64,000 nt of DNA. Source: Litoditis marina (Eukaryota; Nematoda; Chromadorea; Rhabditida; Rhabditidae). Position numbers and translations under genes: made by a program. Under the pieces are notes generated by a model. That model was not told the origin of the DNA. It searched no databases and saw only the letters and a list, made by a program, of their open reading frames with translations. Below are positions 12,690 through 24,100 of this stretch, in pieces. How positions within the stretch are numbered: the first letter of the stretch is position 1; every line of letters begins with the position of its first letter. The stretch lies in NCBI GenBank assembly GCA_964036275.1, contig OZ038434.1, positions 1,138,560 to 1,202,559 on the forward strand, written 5' to 3'.

Positions 12690-12815
12690 CGGTTCATGTT
12701 ACTCTATCCCGCTGTGTTACTAGTTGGATCCCGTTGCTTTTCTGTCGTTTCTCATAGAGTTACGGCGTGTGCGAAGATCGAACAACAGAGGTCACTCTCA
12801 CTCCCTATAGTATTG
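12690..12815. repeat. palindromic MITE (TTTGTAGTTTGATC family)
   Basis: Left terminus ATACGGTTCATGTTACTCTA..GCTGTGTTACTAGTTGGATCCCGTTGC; right terminus AAGATCGAACAACAGAGG..CACTCCCTATAG. Confidence 0.6.
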
Positions 12816-13644
12816 TTCAAGTGATTCGATGTATACAACTTGATAGCTCAGACGATCAGTCTTCTTTAGTGATGTGATCAGAATCTCTCAATCATTCTTT
12901 TGAGAGGGCGGCAGATATGTCGAAGTGCTCATTAATTTAGAGGCCAGATAAAAGATTAATTGTTACAATTAGCCTGTGGCAACGGAAAATGTTCTCAACT
13001 TTTTGCTATTTTTTCTGTGATAAATGGGCAGAAATAACATGAAGAGGAGTGAAGTTTAACCAAAAGACCTCCGATGGAAACGAAATAACTGCACGTCTTC
13101 TATGTTCAACCGCACACAAACGAAAAAAAGGTCAACAACTACCGTGAGCGTTCGCTAGAAAAAGTCCCACTTATGCAAGGATGAATAATTATGGGAAGTT
13201 TCGCTTCAGTTTGACCTCCATTTACATATTTACATATTTTTACATATTTATTCATTCACTTCGCTTCGTTTCGAGGCGGTGATCATCATACATATCACAG
13301 ATCTTTGTAGTAGCAGCTTCTTCTGAGGTATTGGTCCCTTTCCTTCATAGAAGACTTCATGGTGGACTATCGAATGCTCTTATGGCATTGATCCAGTGAC
13401 ATGCGAGAAACTTCTTGGAGGGAGGGGGGAGAGAACTGCTTGTGAAACATGCATTCCTGCTGGGAATACGGACCAGCGATTCCCAGTCGCGCGTGGCCCG
13501 GGTTTTCCTTCACGTCCATCAACCCGGATACCTGAATGGACACGTAGTGTGGGGATCTTGGAAACAGGGCAACGAAGAGAGACTCCGTCTACCAACCAGT
13601 AGGAACTAGACCATGATGGAAAACTGATACATACCTACCTCCAT

Positions 13645-13805
13645 ACATACCTAAAATACTGGGATCAAACTACAAACACAGACGTCGGGGCGAAATAGAC
13701 CGTATATAGTGACCCCATCTTTGTTGTAATTTGATTTCCGTACATTTACGAATGTGGACCGTGAAGCAGTGAGATCAAACTACAAACACAGGAAGATAGA
13801 GACAT
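13645..13805. repeat. two adjacent palindromic MITE copies
   Basis: GGGATCAAACTACAAACACAG (13650) is the right end of one copy. It is followed by ACCGTATATAGTGACCCC and a second copy from TTTGTTGTAATTTGATTTCC to GAGATCAAACTACAAACACAG (about 13720-13790). Confidence 0.7.
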
Positions 13806-14149
13806 ACACTGTATAAACACGAAGAACCGCAAAGAATGTATTGATATAAGATAACAAATACAAGTGAAAATATTCAGAATCAGATATTTCGGATCCAACT
13901 CATTCCGAATCGGTCGGCCTTGCCCTATATTTAGAGCGGGCGGCTTTTCCAGAGAGAGCTGCCTGCGTGATGTTTTGCAGGAAGATGTCTAAACATAGCG
14001 ACAGCCGCGCGAACATCTCAAATGGGGTGCGGCTTGAGATTGGAGCATTGTTCGGTCAACACCCATTCATTACCTAATAGCAAGTGCTCATCTGGTTAGT
14101 GGCTGGCTGAGAACCAAGGAAACACACAGAATGGAATGACTGTGGGGAG

Positions 14150-14260
14150 TGGGCAAACCTTTGTAGTTTGATCTCGTTACAGCTTGACAAAGAAATGCGG
14201 AATCAACCTACAAACACAGCGAGGTACGGTGAACAACACCGTATATGCTTGCTTTGATGG
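14150..14260. repeat. palindromic MITE (TTTGTAGTTTGATC family)
   Basis: CCTTTGTAGTTTGATCTCG and AATCAACCTACAAACACAGCG face each other, followed by GGTGAACAACACCGTATATG, the full terminal sequence of the family. Confidence 0.7.
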
Positions 14261-14484
14261 AAGCATCGTTATTATTATTCTCGACAAGGATACAGCAATT
14301 GTCGAAAAAGGGCTGCACAATTACAGGATTTTCGTAGCTTACAGATTTACATAAAACCGGAATGTTTTCTCATCCAACAATCACGAGAGTGTGCTGAATA
14401 GAAAAAAGTTCACTAATGGCATGAAATAGAAACGTTTGTGAACTTCACTCACAAGGTTTAGTTTTCGTTATTTTCAATGCAAGT

Positions 14485-14625
14485 TTATACGGTGTATGTT
14501 GTCACGAAGAGTGGTCCTCCAATGTGTACGTAGTTTGATCCGGTTGTGGTCGAAATAGGAAAACAATAACATGTACCTAGATCAAACTACAGCGATGGTT
14601 TGGTCACTTCCTCTAGAAGGCACCA
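14485..14625. repeat. palindromic MITE (TTTGTAGTTTGATC family)
   Basis: ATACGGTGTATGTTGTCACG..GTACGTAGTTTGATCCGGTT at the left, AGATCAAACTACAGCGATGG at the right. Confidence 0.7.
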
Positions 14626-14650
14626 ATTACATCTCGAGACTTTCTTCTAC

Positions 14651-15107
14651 TTAAAGAATCCGTTCCGCTATAATCTGAGTTTCACGAAAAATTTAAAAAG
14701 CTCAAAAAAGATTTTTAATGTCTTCCCATAGACCACGAAAAAATTTCCGATTAAAAATTTGTAAAATTTGCATAACATCAAGCAATAAAGAAGGGGACAT
14801 GAACATTTTCACTGTGACGCAACTTGACTTGGTTTATTTACATCCAGATTTATTTTCACTTTTTAGTCCTTAATTGTGTATTCGTATGTGATTGAGTGTT
14901 TTGAAATCGTTTTCGCACTTCTATAGGCTATTTTGAGCATACCCCGTACGCAACCCCCCTATCGGTGTCATTACGTAAGCCGCTTTTCTGAGAAAACGAA
15001 GCAAGATAGGGATAAAAAAGTATATATTTTTGATAATGGTTTTTCATTTGCCATAGGGTCAGTTTGTTAACTCAAAAGTCAAAATTAAAGCGGTACGGAT
15101 TCTTTAA
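14651..15107. mobile_element. TTAA-flanked nonautonomous DNA transposon, copy 1
   Basis: A 449-bp element (14655-15103) is bounded on both sides by TTAA. Termini AGAATCCGTTCCGCT and AGCGGTACGGATTCT are inverted repeats of about 16-20 bp. A second, apparently identical 449-bp copy is at 61836-62284. A TTAA target duplication is typical of piggyBac-like transposases. It has no coding capacity of its own. Confidence 0.85.
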
Positions 15108-18100
15108 GATATGTGACTAGCTGAGAAGATTGCTTTGTAACAAGCTTTATTCCAATATTTACCTTAGTTTTCACAATTCAATGGATGGGGATACTAGACA
15201 CTGGAAAGTAGTCTTGACAGTTTTTTAGAGCTGAACATGCAATGCCTACTAATCTGAATAATTAATAGGAGTGTATATACGACTACTAGCCTATTATTTG
15301 GTACATGTGTTGGAATAACACTGCTCATAATGTAATAATAATGTAATATGCATCGGGGAATATCTGATTGGCATAGTTAACTACTGGAACCCCCATGGTG
15401 TCGGCGGGTTATTATTAGGTTTGGGGAGGGATTATATGAAGATTCCCAGAAACAGCGAGTAATGGGAGAAGTACCACCAAGATCAGATGTAAACGGGGAT
15501 GTACAAATAAAAGTTGTTTTGGAATTGAGAAGCCCGTATGGTTTGAACGCTGGAATAATTGAGAAAATGCAACAAATTGTTTTTAGGATTTCGCGTCATT
15601 CAAATAATCTGCGCAGCGCGCGAACAAAGCTGGAGGAAGACGAATAGTAGGTTGTACTCTTGGAGTTATCTACAAAAAACAGCAAAATCGGGAATGAGGA
15701 CCACAACGCACCTTTCAAAGTTGAAACACAATAGACGGTTTCAGAATGAACGTTTTGGCTGTTGTTTCCATAAAAGCCACGAAATCGTGTGAAGGTGAAG
15801 CAACTTGAATAGCAAGGAACGATCAATTTCACAGCAGTTAGAAAAAAGCCTGATGTGGTTATTCTACTGGTAGTGTTTTAAGGAGGTCACTGCAAATAGA
15901 TTGACGATACTAAATAATAAAGTTTGTCAGTTATTTGTTGGACAATCATCAGTGAGAACGAAAACTGAACCTAGTGTCCTATTGAAGTAACACATCAAGA
16001 CATAGTGAATCAGTGAATGACATCTCGAGTGCCGTGGCAAGTTTCCGTTGTATGTGTGTCCAACAAATGACCGGAGCCTGGCCATTCTCGAGTGCTACAT
16101 CGGCACAAATCATCGTGTTGGAGGGTAAATAGAGAGAAGATGTACGTTCGGAAGATGGGATCAGGTTTGTATCAAATAGAAGAACCTGCTGTTGATGTAT
16201 CATGACGAGAGCTTCATGTATCTCAATTTCTCGCTTGTAGTTTGGTCAACCAATCATGGTTGTCTTAGTTGACCAAACTAAGACAGCGAGAGAGAGTGTT
16301 GTATATCTCATATCTGTTCGCTAGAAGAATTTCCGGGAAAAGATCATACAAATGCTTGTTGGAGACAATACTTGTGTTGAAATAAAAAATATTTTTTTTA
16401 CTAATCGTGTAGGTGGTTGAGATATTCTCAGAAAAGTATAGAGCGCAAAACAAATTTTCGTTAGTATTTCACTCATATTATGCGAGAGTGTCGAAAATTA
16501 TACGAAGCAGCATAAAACATTTGTGTTCAAACTTGAAATAGACTAGAACAGAGTTTATACACGTGTGTTTCTTTCTCACTGTTTATGAGTCGTCATTTCA
16601 CAGTCATTTCAGGTTCAGCTTTCATAATATATTGAAAAAGGGACAGATTTCTCTCTGGTCTTCTTTTACCTATAAATAAGCAGTTTTTGCCTAGTTAACG
16701 AAAAAAGCGCACTCGAGTCTCTATTTTAGTGGAACGTGAGCGTATGTCCCGTACAGTTGTTCTCTTTTTGACAAGAAGATCAAACAATCGAGCGAGGAGG
16801 GGGAAATTGGATAGGTTAGCCGCGAGAGAGCGTAGCTCCCCCCCCAATAGGGGAGGGGGATGTTTCAATTGAAGGAGGGTGAGGGAAAGACCTCACTAAC
16901 CGTAATATGGAAACTTCTTCTCAGAAACAGCTTATCCAGAATAGAATAGAACATTTTTTTAGAGTGGATGTGGCACTTTGGTCTATTGTAGTCGTTTACG
17001 CCTAGTTACTAGTTTGGATAGTTGGGGGAAAATTACCCTATAAGCATAAATTCGTAACACGGAAAAGTTTCATAAGATTATTTTAGTCATCTAGGTACTC
17101 ACTCCAGGAGTTAGATGTAGAAGCGGCCACATCTGACAGCTAACCGGAAAATAAACTGAACCCCCATTCCGGTTAACGTTCAAACCAAAAAGTGGAAGCC
17201 AAATTCATCCTTAGATAAATAGATATACCGTTTTCTATTTTGGTTGAACCTACTTTGGTAACCTGAAATTTGTCATCTGTTTCAAACTTCTTAAGTTGCC
17301 TATTAAGCCATAGTTCGTACGTTAAACACCTAGCAGGTCAAAAGTGTGACTATAGGGTAACTAGTTTTTTCCTGACACTAATTTTGTTTGAAGTTCACAT
17401 TGTTTGAATTCCATACTCCAAACCAAAACTTTCCGTGGAATATAGTATTCATATGACCTTTATTTCGTGAAATGCACGCATCAATAATTAAATTAATGGC
17501 CCCACCGCGGCAGCAGTTACGGTGCAGCGAATTTGTCTGTGTGAGTCATCATTTTGGATTTGAAAAAATAAAAAAGCAAAAGGCGCTTAAGCTTAAATCT
17601 TAATTTCAATGTTATCATCCAATTTCATTTTTTCTGAACGTTCAGATCAAAATAATAGTCTCAAGTAGTACTATGTTATTGTTTTGTTTCTCATTTCGCA
17701 TGAATCTCGTAAGTTTTTCAAAGCCTACAGTTTAGATAGGAGTGCTCAGCTAGCAAAACAGGTGTATTTTTCTATCTCACAGGGTGTAACACCCCATCAA
17801 ATTTGAAAAGTAGCGCTGACCTATGCTCATTTTGCTCTGTTTCTGGAAGCAAAGGCTGGAAGTTATGCGCGATAAATGAAAAATAGTCACATTTGTAGGG
17901 GTATCTAGCTCGTTTTTGAAGTCACGTACTTTCATTTTAGTTGCACTGGCATTTTACCTATGATTCTGAATAAAGTACTGGCATGGAATTGTTTTACCTA
18001 TGCTTTTTCCTGAACACATCCGATCCACCCATTCCGTTGTCTCCTACTCCATTCATTGTTCCTCCTAAGTCACAATTGAGCAAGGTGATCAGTTTGTGTC

Positions 18101-18133
18101 AATACGTTCAATGATCTGGTTTCTCGGAATAGT

Positions 18134-18144
18134 ATGTTTTTCAG
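18134..18144 (+). promoter_or_regulatory. acceptor immediately upstream of the rpn-2 ATG
   Basis: The sequence TGTTTTTCAG ends directly before ATG at 18145. It is either the acceptor of an intron in the 5' UTR or, more likely in a nematode, a spliced-leader trans-splice site. No upstream coding exon in frame was seen. Confidence 0.5.
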
Positions 18145-21100
18145 ATGCAGTTGATTTTGAACGCTTGGAAGGCACGTAAAGGAGGCCCGGTTGATGCCAG
18201 TAAGTTATTTCTTTGTTTTGCATTTCTCCTCATCAAATTATTCATGCTGTATGCAATTTTGGTACTGCAATCCTGTTCGACGTTGTCTCTTGGCGGTGTG
18301 GCGTGGGCGGTTTCCACATGTATGAGATGTTGTTCTCGAAATTCTACGTTCAATTTGTAGGCGCTTTCCTGAAAGCCCTCGAATCTCCTCGCTCGCTGAC
18401 CAAGGAGAAGGAGCTCATTATTGATGCTTTCGATGAGTGGGATGTCCTTACAAACACCTGGTTCGAGGTAATAAATATTCATTTCGTTTTTGCTAGTGCC
18501 ACTATGGTTTTTAAATTAGGCGTTCTCGTAAGCGCTTTGTTTTTTTCATAGTCACAGTTACACTCACTCTGTTCTCGTTATTGTATAGATAATTCAGATT
18601 GCGGACAGTCTTCCCGCCATCGAAAAGTTATATGAAGATGCTACATTTGCTGCTCGTCTGAAGGCTGCTCTTCTGGCATCAAAGGTATATTTGAAAATCT
18701 TCTGTCTTACAGCAAGTTCCACTTTTGCGTATTTTACAGCAAGTTCCACTCTTGCGTATTTCTCAACGTGTTAATTTTGCCATCGCCTTGGTTCTAAATT
18801 CTAAATAGTCTGAAAACGTCGTAAGCCGTTTTAATCAGGGATGACCACATGTTGCACGTAAAATTCCCAACAGGGCGGAAATTTTTGGAAATAATGGTGA
18901 ATTTGGCCGATTTTCGTGAAATTCCCCCAATTTTGAGAAATAATTTCGTAATTTTCGGCGAATTTCTATTTTTTAAGGGGGAGGGGTCGTACCGGCGGTA
19001 GGGTTGGTCAACTTTTTGTTCACCCATGCGTTTTATATACATTATCTCTCTCCACAAATAGAAATATCGAGATATAGTTCACAAGCGGCTCCGTTTTCCG
19101 GCGTTTGCGCCTGTAGTACTATATATGTATGGCCACACCTCGTAATTCAGGTTGCATTCTGCCTTGAACAGTATGACATGGCCCTGCAGTTTGCTCTGTC
19201 TGCTGATACCCAATTCAAGCTGACTCCACGACCCGCCTCGCAGGCTGTGGGAAACAAAGATGAAGAGGTCAGTCGGAAACTTGTAGAGATTATGAATTCA
19301 CTAACTAAGTTAGTCCCATGTGACGCACGTCATTGATGTTTGGATGGTTGAATCGTCACAAACACCTGGTATATAGGAAGAAGGTGTGACTTTTGAAACT
19401 TCCAGGTACCGAAATTCTCGCATACAAAAAAGTTTGCTAGTAAAACTTTAACTAAGGAGTGAGTACCTCTCACCAATACCTCTGCCAAACTTTTCAACAC
19501 CGTATTCTACGCTCAGGATTCAATCAGAAAATATGCACTCCAAACAGAAATGTTCTCTGCCTTCGTTGTGAAAAAAGACCTATTCCATATCTATGAGACA
19601 TGGCTCACTGATCGTGGCCAATCCATAGTCCATGCATACTTTTGCAGTATGTGAATAAGATGATCGAGGTAGCTCTGGACACCTACAAGTGTTCCAAGAA
19701 GAGTGGAAAGAAGATTGACGCAAGACTAGATGCTCTCATCAACAGACTCTTCGAGAGAAATCTGGAGAAGGTAAGCTGCTCGTTTTCTCGCAGTTCGCTA
19801 GACGCTAGTCAAAAGAAAATGGAACTTAAATGCGTTTTTCATATTAAATTCAATTTCGTTAATGATAAAAGCAACAGATTTTTTTGTTATTTCGAACATT
19901 TTCTTCGGAAATTCATCTTGTTGTGTTTAGAAGGAGTTCCGCTATGTGATTGGACTTGCCTTGGAGACTTGTCGTGTGGATATGATCAAGAAGGCTATCG
20001 AGTCGAGCAGTGATGTGTCCAGTAAGTTACTAGCCAATATTTTATGAGAACAAGTTCTTCATTTATCATTGAATAACGAAAAACGAACCTTTTTTTTGTG
20101 AATAACTTTGTGACTATTGTTCCGAGGTTATATTCCGTTTTCGTACCATACTTTTACTTCTTGCTCTTGGAAGGGTATAGGGTTAATTTGCAGGTTACAG
20201 CTTTCAATACTATGGCTTCTCTGTTCGTTTCAATTGTGGTGTTCGAAAGTTTAAGTTACAGATCTTCTTACGGAAACTGTGCAAAAAGCGTTGAATGGCC
20301 ACCTTGAGGCGTCTTTCCGCAATGAAGTTCTCGACACCCTACTTGGAATCTTCGGATCTCAGCAACAGCCAGACTTTGTTGCATTAGTTCAGGTTTGTAC
20401 GGATCCTTAAGTTGTTAACAAATAAGATTTCTTGATGTGAGATGAAAGGACATGTTGGTTACTGGATGACTGAGTGAAACACCATTCACCATTAACAAAT
20501 GCACAAATGGTGATTAGTGAATATTAACTATTAGAATAATCGCAGTAGTTTCATTCGTCAACCCTTTGCTTGTGGACTTGCAGTTATTCTTGTTCTTTAT
20601 ATTGTTGTCATGAACTTTCAGTGTTTGATCCGCCTGGAGAAGCCTTCTGACGTGGCAGATCTCCTCAGTCGTCTTCTCAACACAACGGTATGTCTAGATT
20701 ATTTTGCACACTCGTTTGGTCCATGCTATAGTTCATTAATCTACTTTAAAGAATATCAGACAGGATTTCCAATGTCAGCGATATTAGTACAGATATTCAC
20801 AAATGTGACTGTTTTCAGGATATGATTGGTATTGATATTTTTCTGATTTTATGAATCCGATGATTTGTTGGCTCAATTTGTGATTACAAAGTGCATGTTC
20901 TGATCTGATTTCAGGACGGCGAACTCATGACATACCAGATTGCTTTTGATCTCTACGAGAATGCGTCTCAGCAGTTCATCCTCAAGATTCTTGCAGCTCT
21001 GAAGGGAGGCAGTGAAAAACCAGCAAGGTAACCATGTATTTTGGTTCCCGCATTTTGGTAGTTTTTGTTTGTGTTTTTTCGGTCTATCAAAAATAGAAAT

Positions 21101-24100
21101 ATGCCAGAAAAGAGATGTATTTTTTTCAGCTTGTCCAACTAGCCAATTATATGATTTTCTGTCTCTTAAATTTATCGCCAGTTATCTACACAAGAGTTAT
21201 AGATGTATATCTCAAAGTAAATCCTGATCGCACACCAGTAAGCTATTCTATAAATAAAAAAGCTGTTTGTCTAATTTTTCTGTCCATTCGGTCAAATCTA
21301 GTGGATTTTGCATGATACAGATGTCTCATGTTTGCAGTCGCCCGTCGTCTCCGTCCAACCCGGCTGCTCCCTCCGCCACACCAGCTTCCGATGAGGCGAA
21401 GAAGGTAAAAGGACTGCTGTCCGTGTGGGAGGCTGTGAGTTGGTACTCGTGTGCTGTTGCTGTGCATGAACAACCACTCACCGTTCGGTATTCACATCTT
21501 AGGGGGTTAAGATCTAAGAATGGCAGTTAATGATTTAAGATTTATCAAGTATGCGGATAGAAGGTCTAATCACCTTCACATGTAGTTCTTTTCCTGAAAA
21601 GTAAGTGGAAGTTGTCAAATTGGGTTGCAATTGGGTAATATATATAATCACTCGTGTGCCATGAATTTTCTCCAAATGTCACCTTTTTTCTGTGAAAACT
21701 TCAACTAATTACGTTCATATAATTGAGCGTGCCAAGTTGTTTGCGATTTACTGTTCGTAGGAGTATCTTGGCCAATTCTACAACTAACCGGGTGTTTAGG
21801 TAACCTAACCCTTTTTTGGTAACCTATTTTTGAAGTCACCTTGGTAGGTAACCTGAAAGTAACCTGAAACTAAAATTCGGTTACCGTTCAAACTAACGGT
21901 AAAAACCACATTTTGCCTTAGAAAAACAGGTAACCGGTTTTTCATTTTAGGTTATCTACCGGTTACCTACTGAGGTAACCTCAAAAATAGGTTACCAAAA
22001 AAGGGTTAGGTTACCTAAAAACCCGGTTACATATAGAATTCACCGAGTATCTTGTATGTGTATCAAGCACGGTTTTGTAGAAGGGTGATATTGTTCACTT
22101 GATTTTCGGTTCAGTCTCTTCTTCATGTGTTTGAGAGCGTGTCTTCTATTTGATACAGGCACCAAGTGGCTTTCTTTCTTCTTCCCAAGTTGTAATTTCT
22201 AGACAACTCCCCATGCCCGCCTCCGCAACATCTTGAATGGAGAAGAGACGATCAAACATCATATGCAGTTCCTCATCAAGAACAACCATACGGATATGCT
22301 GGTTCTGAAGGTTAGTATTAGTGTTTTGATCCTTTTTCATCGATGTCATACATATCTGACTAATGTTCAAGAATGAAGTAGTTTCCATGCAAGGCTGTAC
22401 GTCACTATTCATAACTTCACGTCAGAACTTAGCGAATTTTGTCAAATTAGCTGGCTAAGTTGGCTTGGTTGCTAATGATAATTCGATTGTTGCTTAACCC
22501 CGATGCCCGGACCCAGAATTACTATTTCTTCGAATCTATCGTGTCTTCTTTTTCCAGGAGATGAAGGATTGTGTGCGAACCGCCACTGCCCATAATGCCA
22601 CGTTGATGTCAAATGGAATAATGCACCTGGGAACAACTTGCGATGATTTCCTCAGGTGAGACATAAACTGATGTAAGCATGTAAGAACGCTAGGAACTTT
22701 GAACGTTTTTTTCTTCGTTTGTTCATATCTCTAAAATGTCCAAAGAAAGGATGCTCACACATTCAAACAAACTCTGTCACGAATTGCACTGTTGGCGTAT
22801 TTTCTGTTTTTTTTTCAATAGGATTTGCAAGAATAGGATATTTCAACACAGTGTATTGACATATTGCTTATTTTATTTATTCAATTCCGGTAACTACTTC
22901 TAATAGTGTCTGGTTGCAAGTTACAACGGGCAAATAAAGTATAAATCGCCTGTGGAAAAGTTAGATTTTTATCTATTTGTTTGTACTTTTAGAGACAATT
23001 TGGACTGGATAAGTAAGGCTACCAACTGGAACAAGTTCAACGCGGTATCATCACTAGGACTCATTCACAAGGTATGCTCTCGTTGGACGAGTTAAAGGTG
23101 GTCTGGCAGGAACCAAATCTCGTGCCTTGCGCTCCACGGGTAATCCCATCGCTCCAATGCGATAACGCGACAAATCCCCCCCGCGTCGCGGTCGAACAAT
23201 TCCCCCCTCTCTCGGACAACTCCCCCCTCAACCTATTTTAGACTAGTTATGGTAATTTTTTGAAGTAAACTTATCTCATGCAATCATAATTAGTTTATGA
23301 AAGCTCTATGAGATGAATTGCATTCGCTGACCTAGTATATTCACTAACTATACCCGGAAAATACCATGAAACAGAAATAAATTGATGTCCACTGAATAAG
23401 CTGGCGTTTTTGACCTCGATTAGGGCTACAAAGTTGATGTTTTGGTGTCAAAAATGTCCTTATACATACTTCGTTCGATGAGCAGCCAAATTTTTAGACG
23501 AAAATTAGGGGGGGGGGAGTTGTCCGCGCAGAGGGGGGAATTGTCCGACCGCAACGCGGCGGGGGGGATCAATGCAAATGCGCTACAAAAATTAACCAAT
23601 TGATATTTTGTACACCAGTTAATTACAATTCATTAGCGGAGATTCGAAAACTTCGTTCTTGAGGCGTGTTCGCGTTGGAGCAAACGAATTACCCGTGGAG
23701 CGCAAGGAGCGAGATTGTGTTCCTGCCAGGCCATCTTTAACAGTTATTTGCTGTAATGTAAATGTATTTGTTGATGCCAGGGTGAGAGATGTGTTTAGGG
23801 CCCCTTCATACTTTTCAGTCTGCGATTGATGCATCAAGCAAAGTATGGTTATCGATCGTGTACACTGTATGTACCCCAATCCCACGCAGTCAATGATCAT
23901 ACTTTGCTCTATGTATTTGCCGCAGACAAAAAAGTATGAAGAGGCCCTTGGGCAATTCTATTTCTTCTTTTTTCATTCGAATCATGTTGCAGGGTCACGA
24001 ATCGGCCGCCATGAAGCTGCTCGATCCCTATCTTCCCAAGACTGAGACTGATCAGTACGGATTCAAGGAGGGAGGATCTCTCTATGCTCTCGGTTCGTAG

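Larger units (their letters stand above)
10476..18144. other. 7.7-kb intergenic region between divergent cadherin and rpn-2 genes
   Basis: No open frame here joins into a convincing gene. The region should hold both promoters. It contains several palindromic MITE copies (11630, 12690, 13650, 13715, 14155, 14485), a CTCATGAG foldback (11974), the TTAA element (14651), a small inverted repeat at 16223-16285 (TAGTTTGGTCAAC facing GTTGACCAAACTA), and a degenerate GGTAACC element at about 17125-17275. Confidence 0.55.

Noticed and set aside
13380..13609. Three overlapping frames on both strands of a GC-rich patch
   Set aside because: Openness on both strands reflects base composition. No protein family recognised.
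15979..16203. 74-codon minus-strand frame after CATCAACAG, with protein-like codon choice
   Set aside because: No second exon, ATG or known family could be linked to it, so it remains an unproven frame in the intergenic region.
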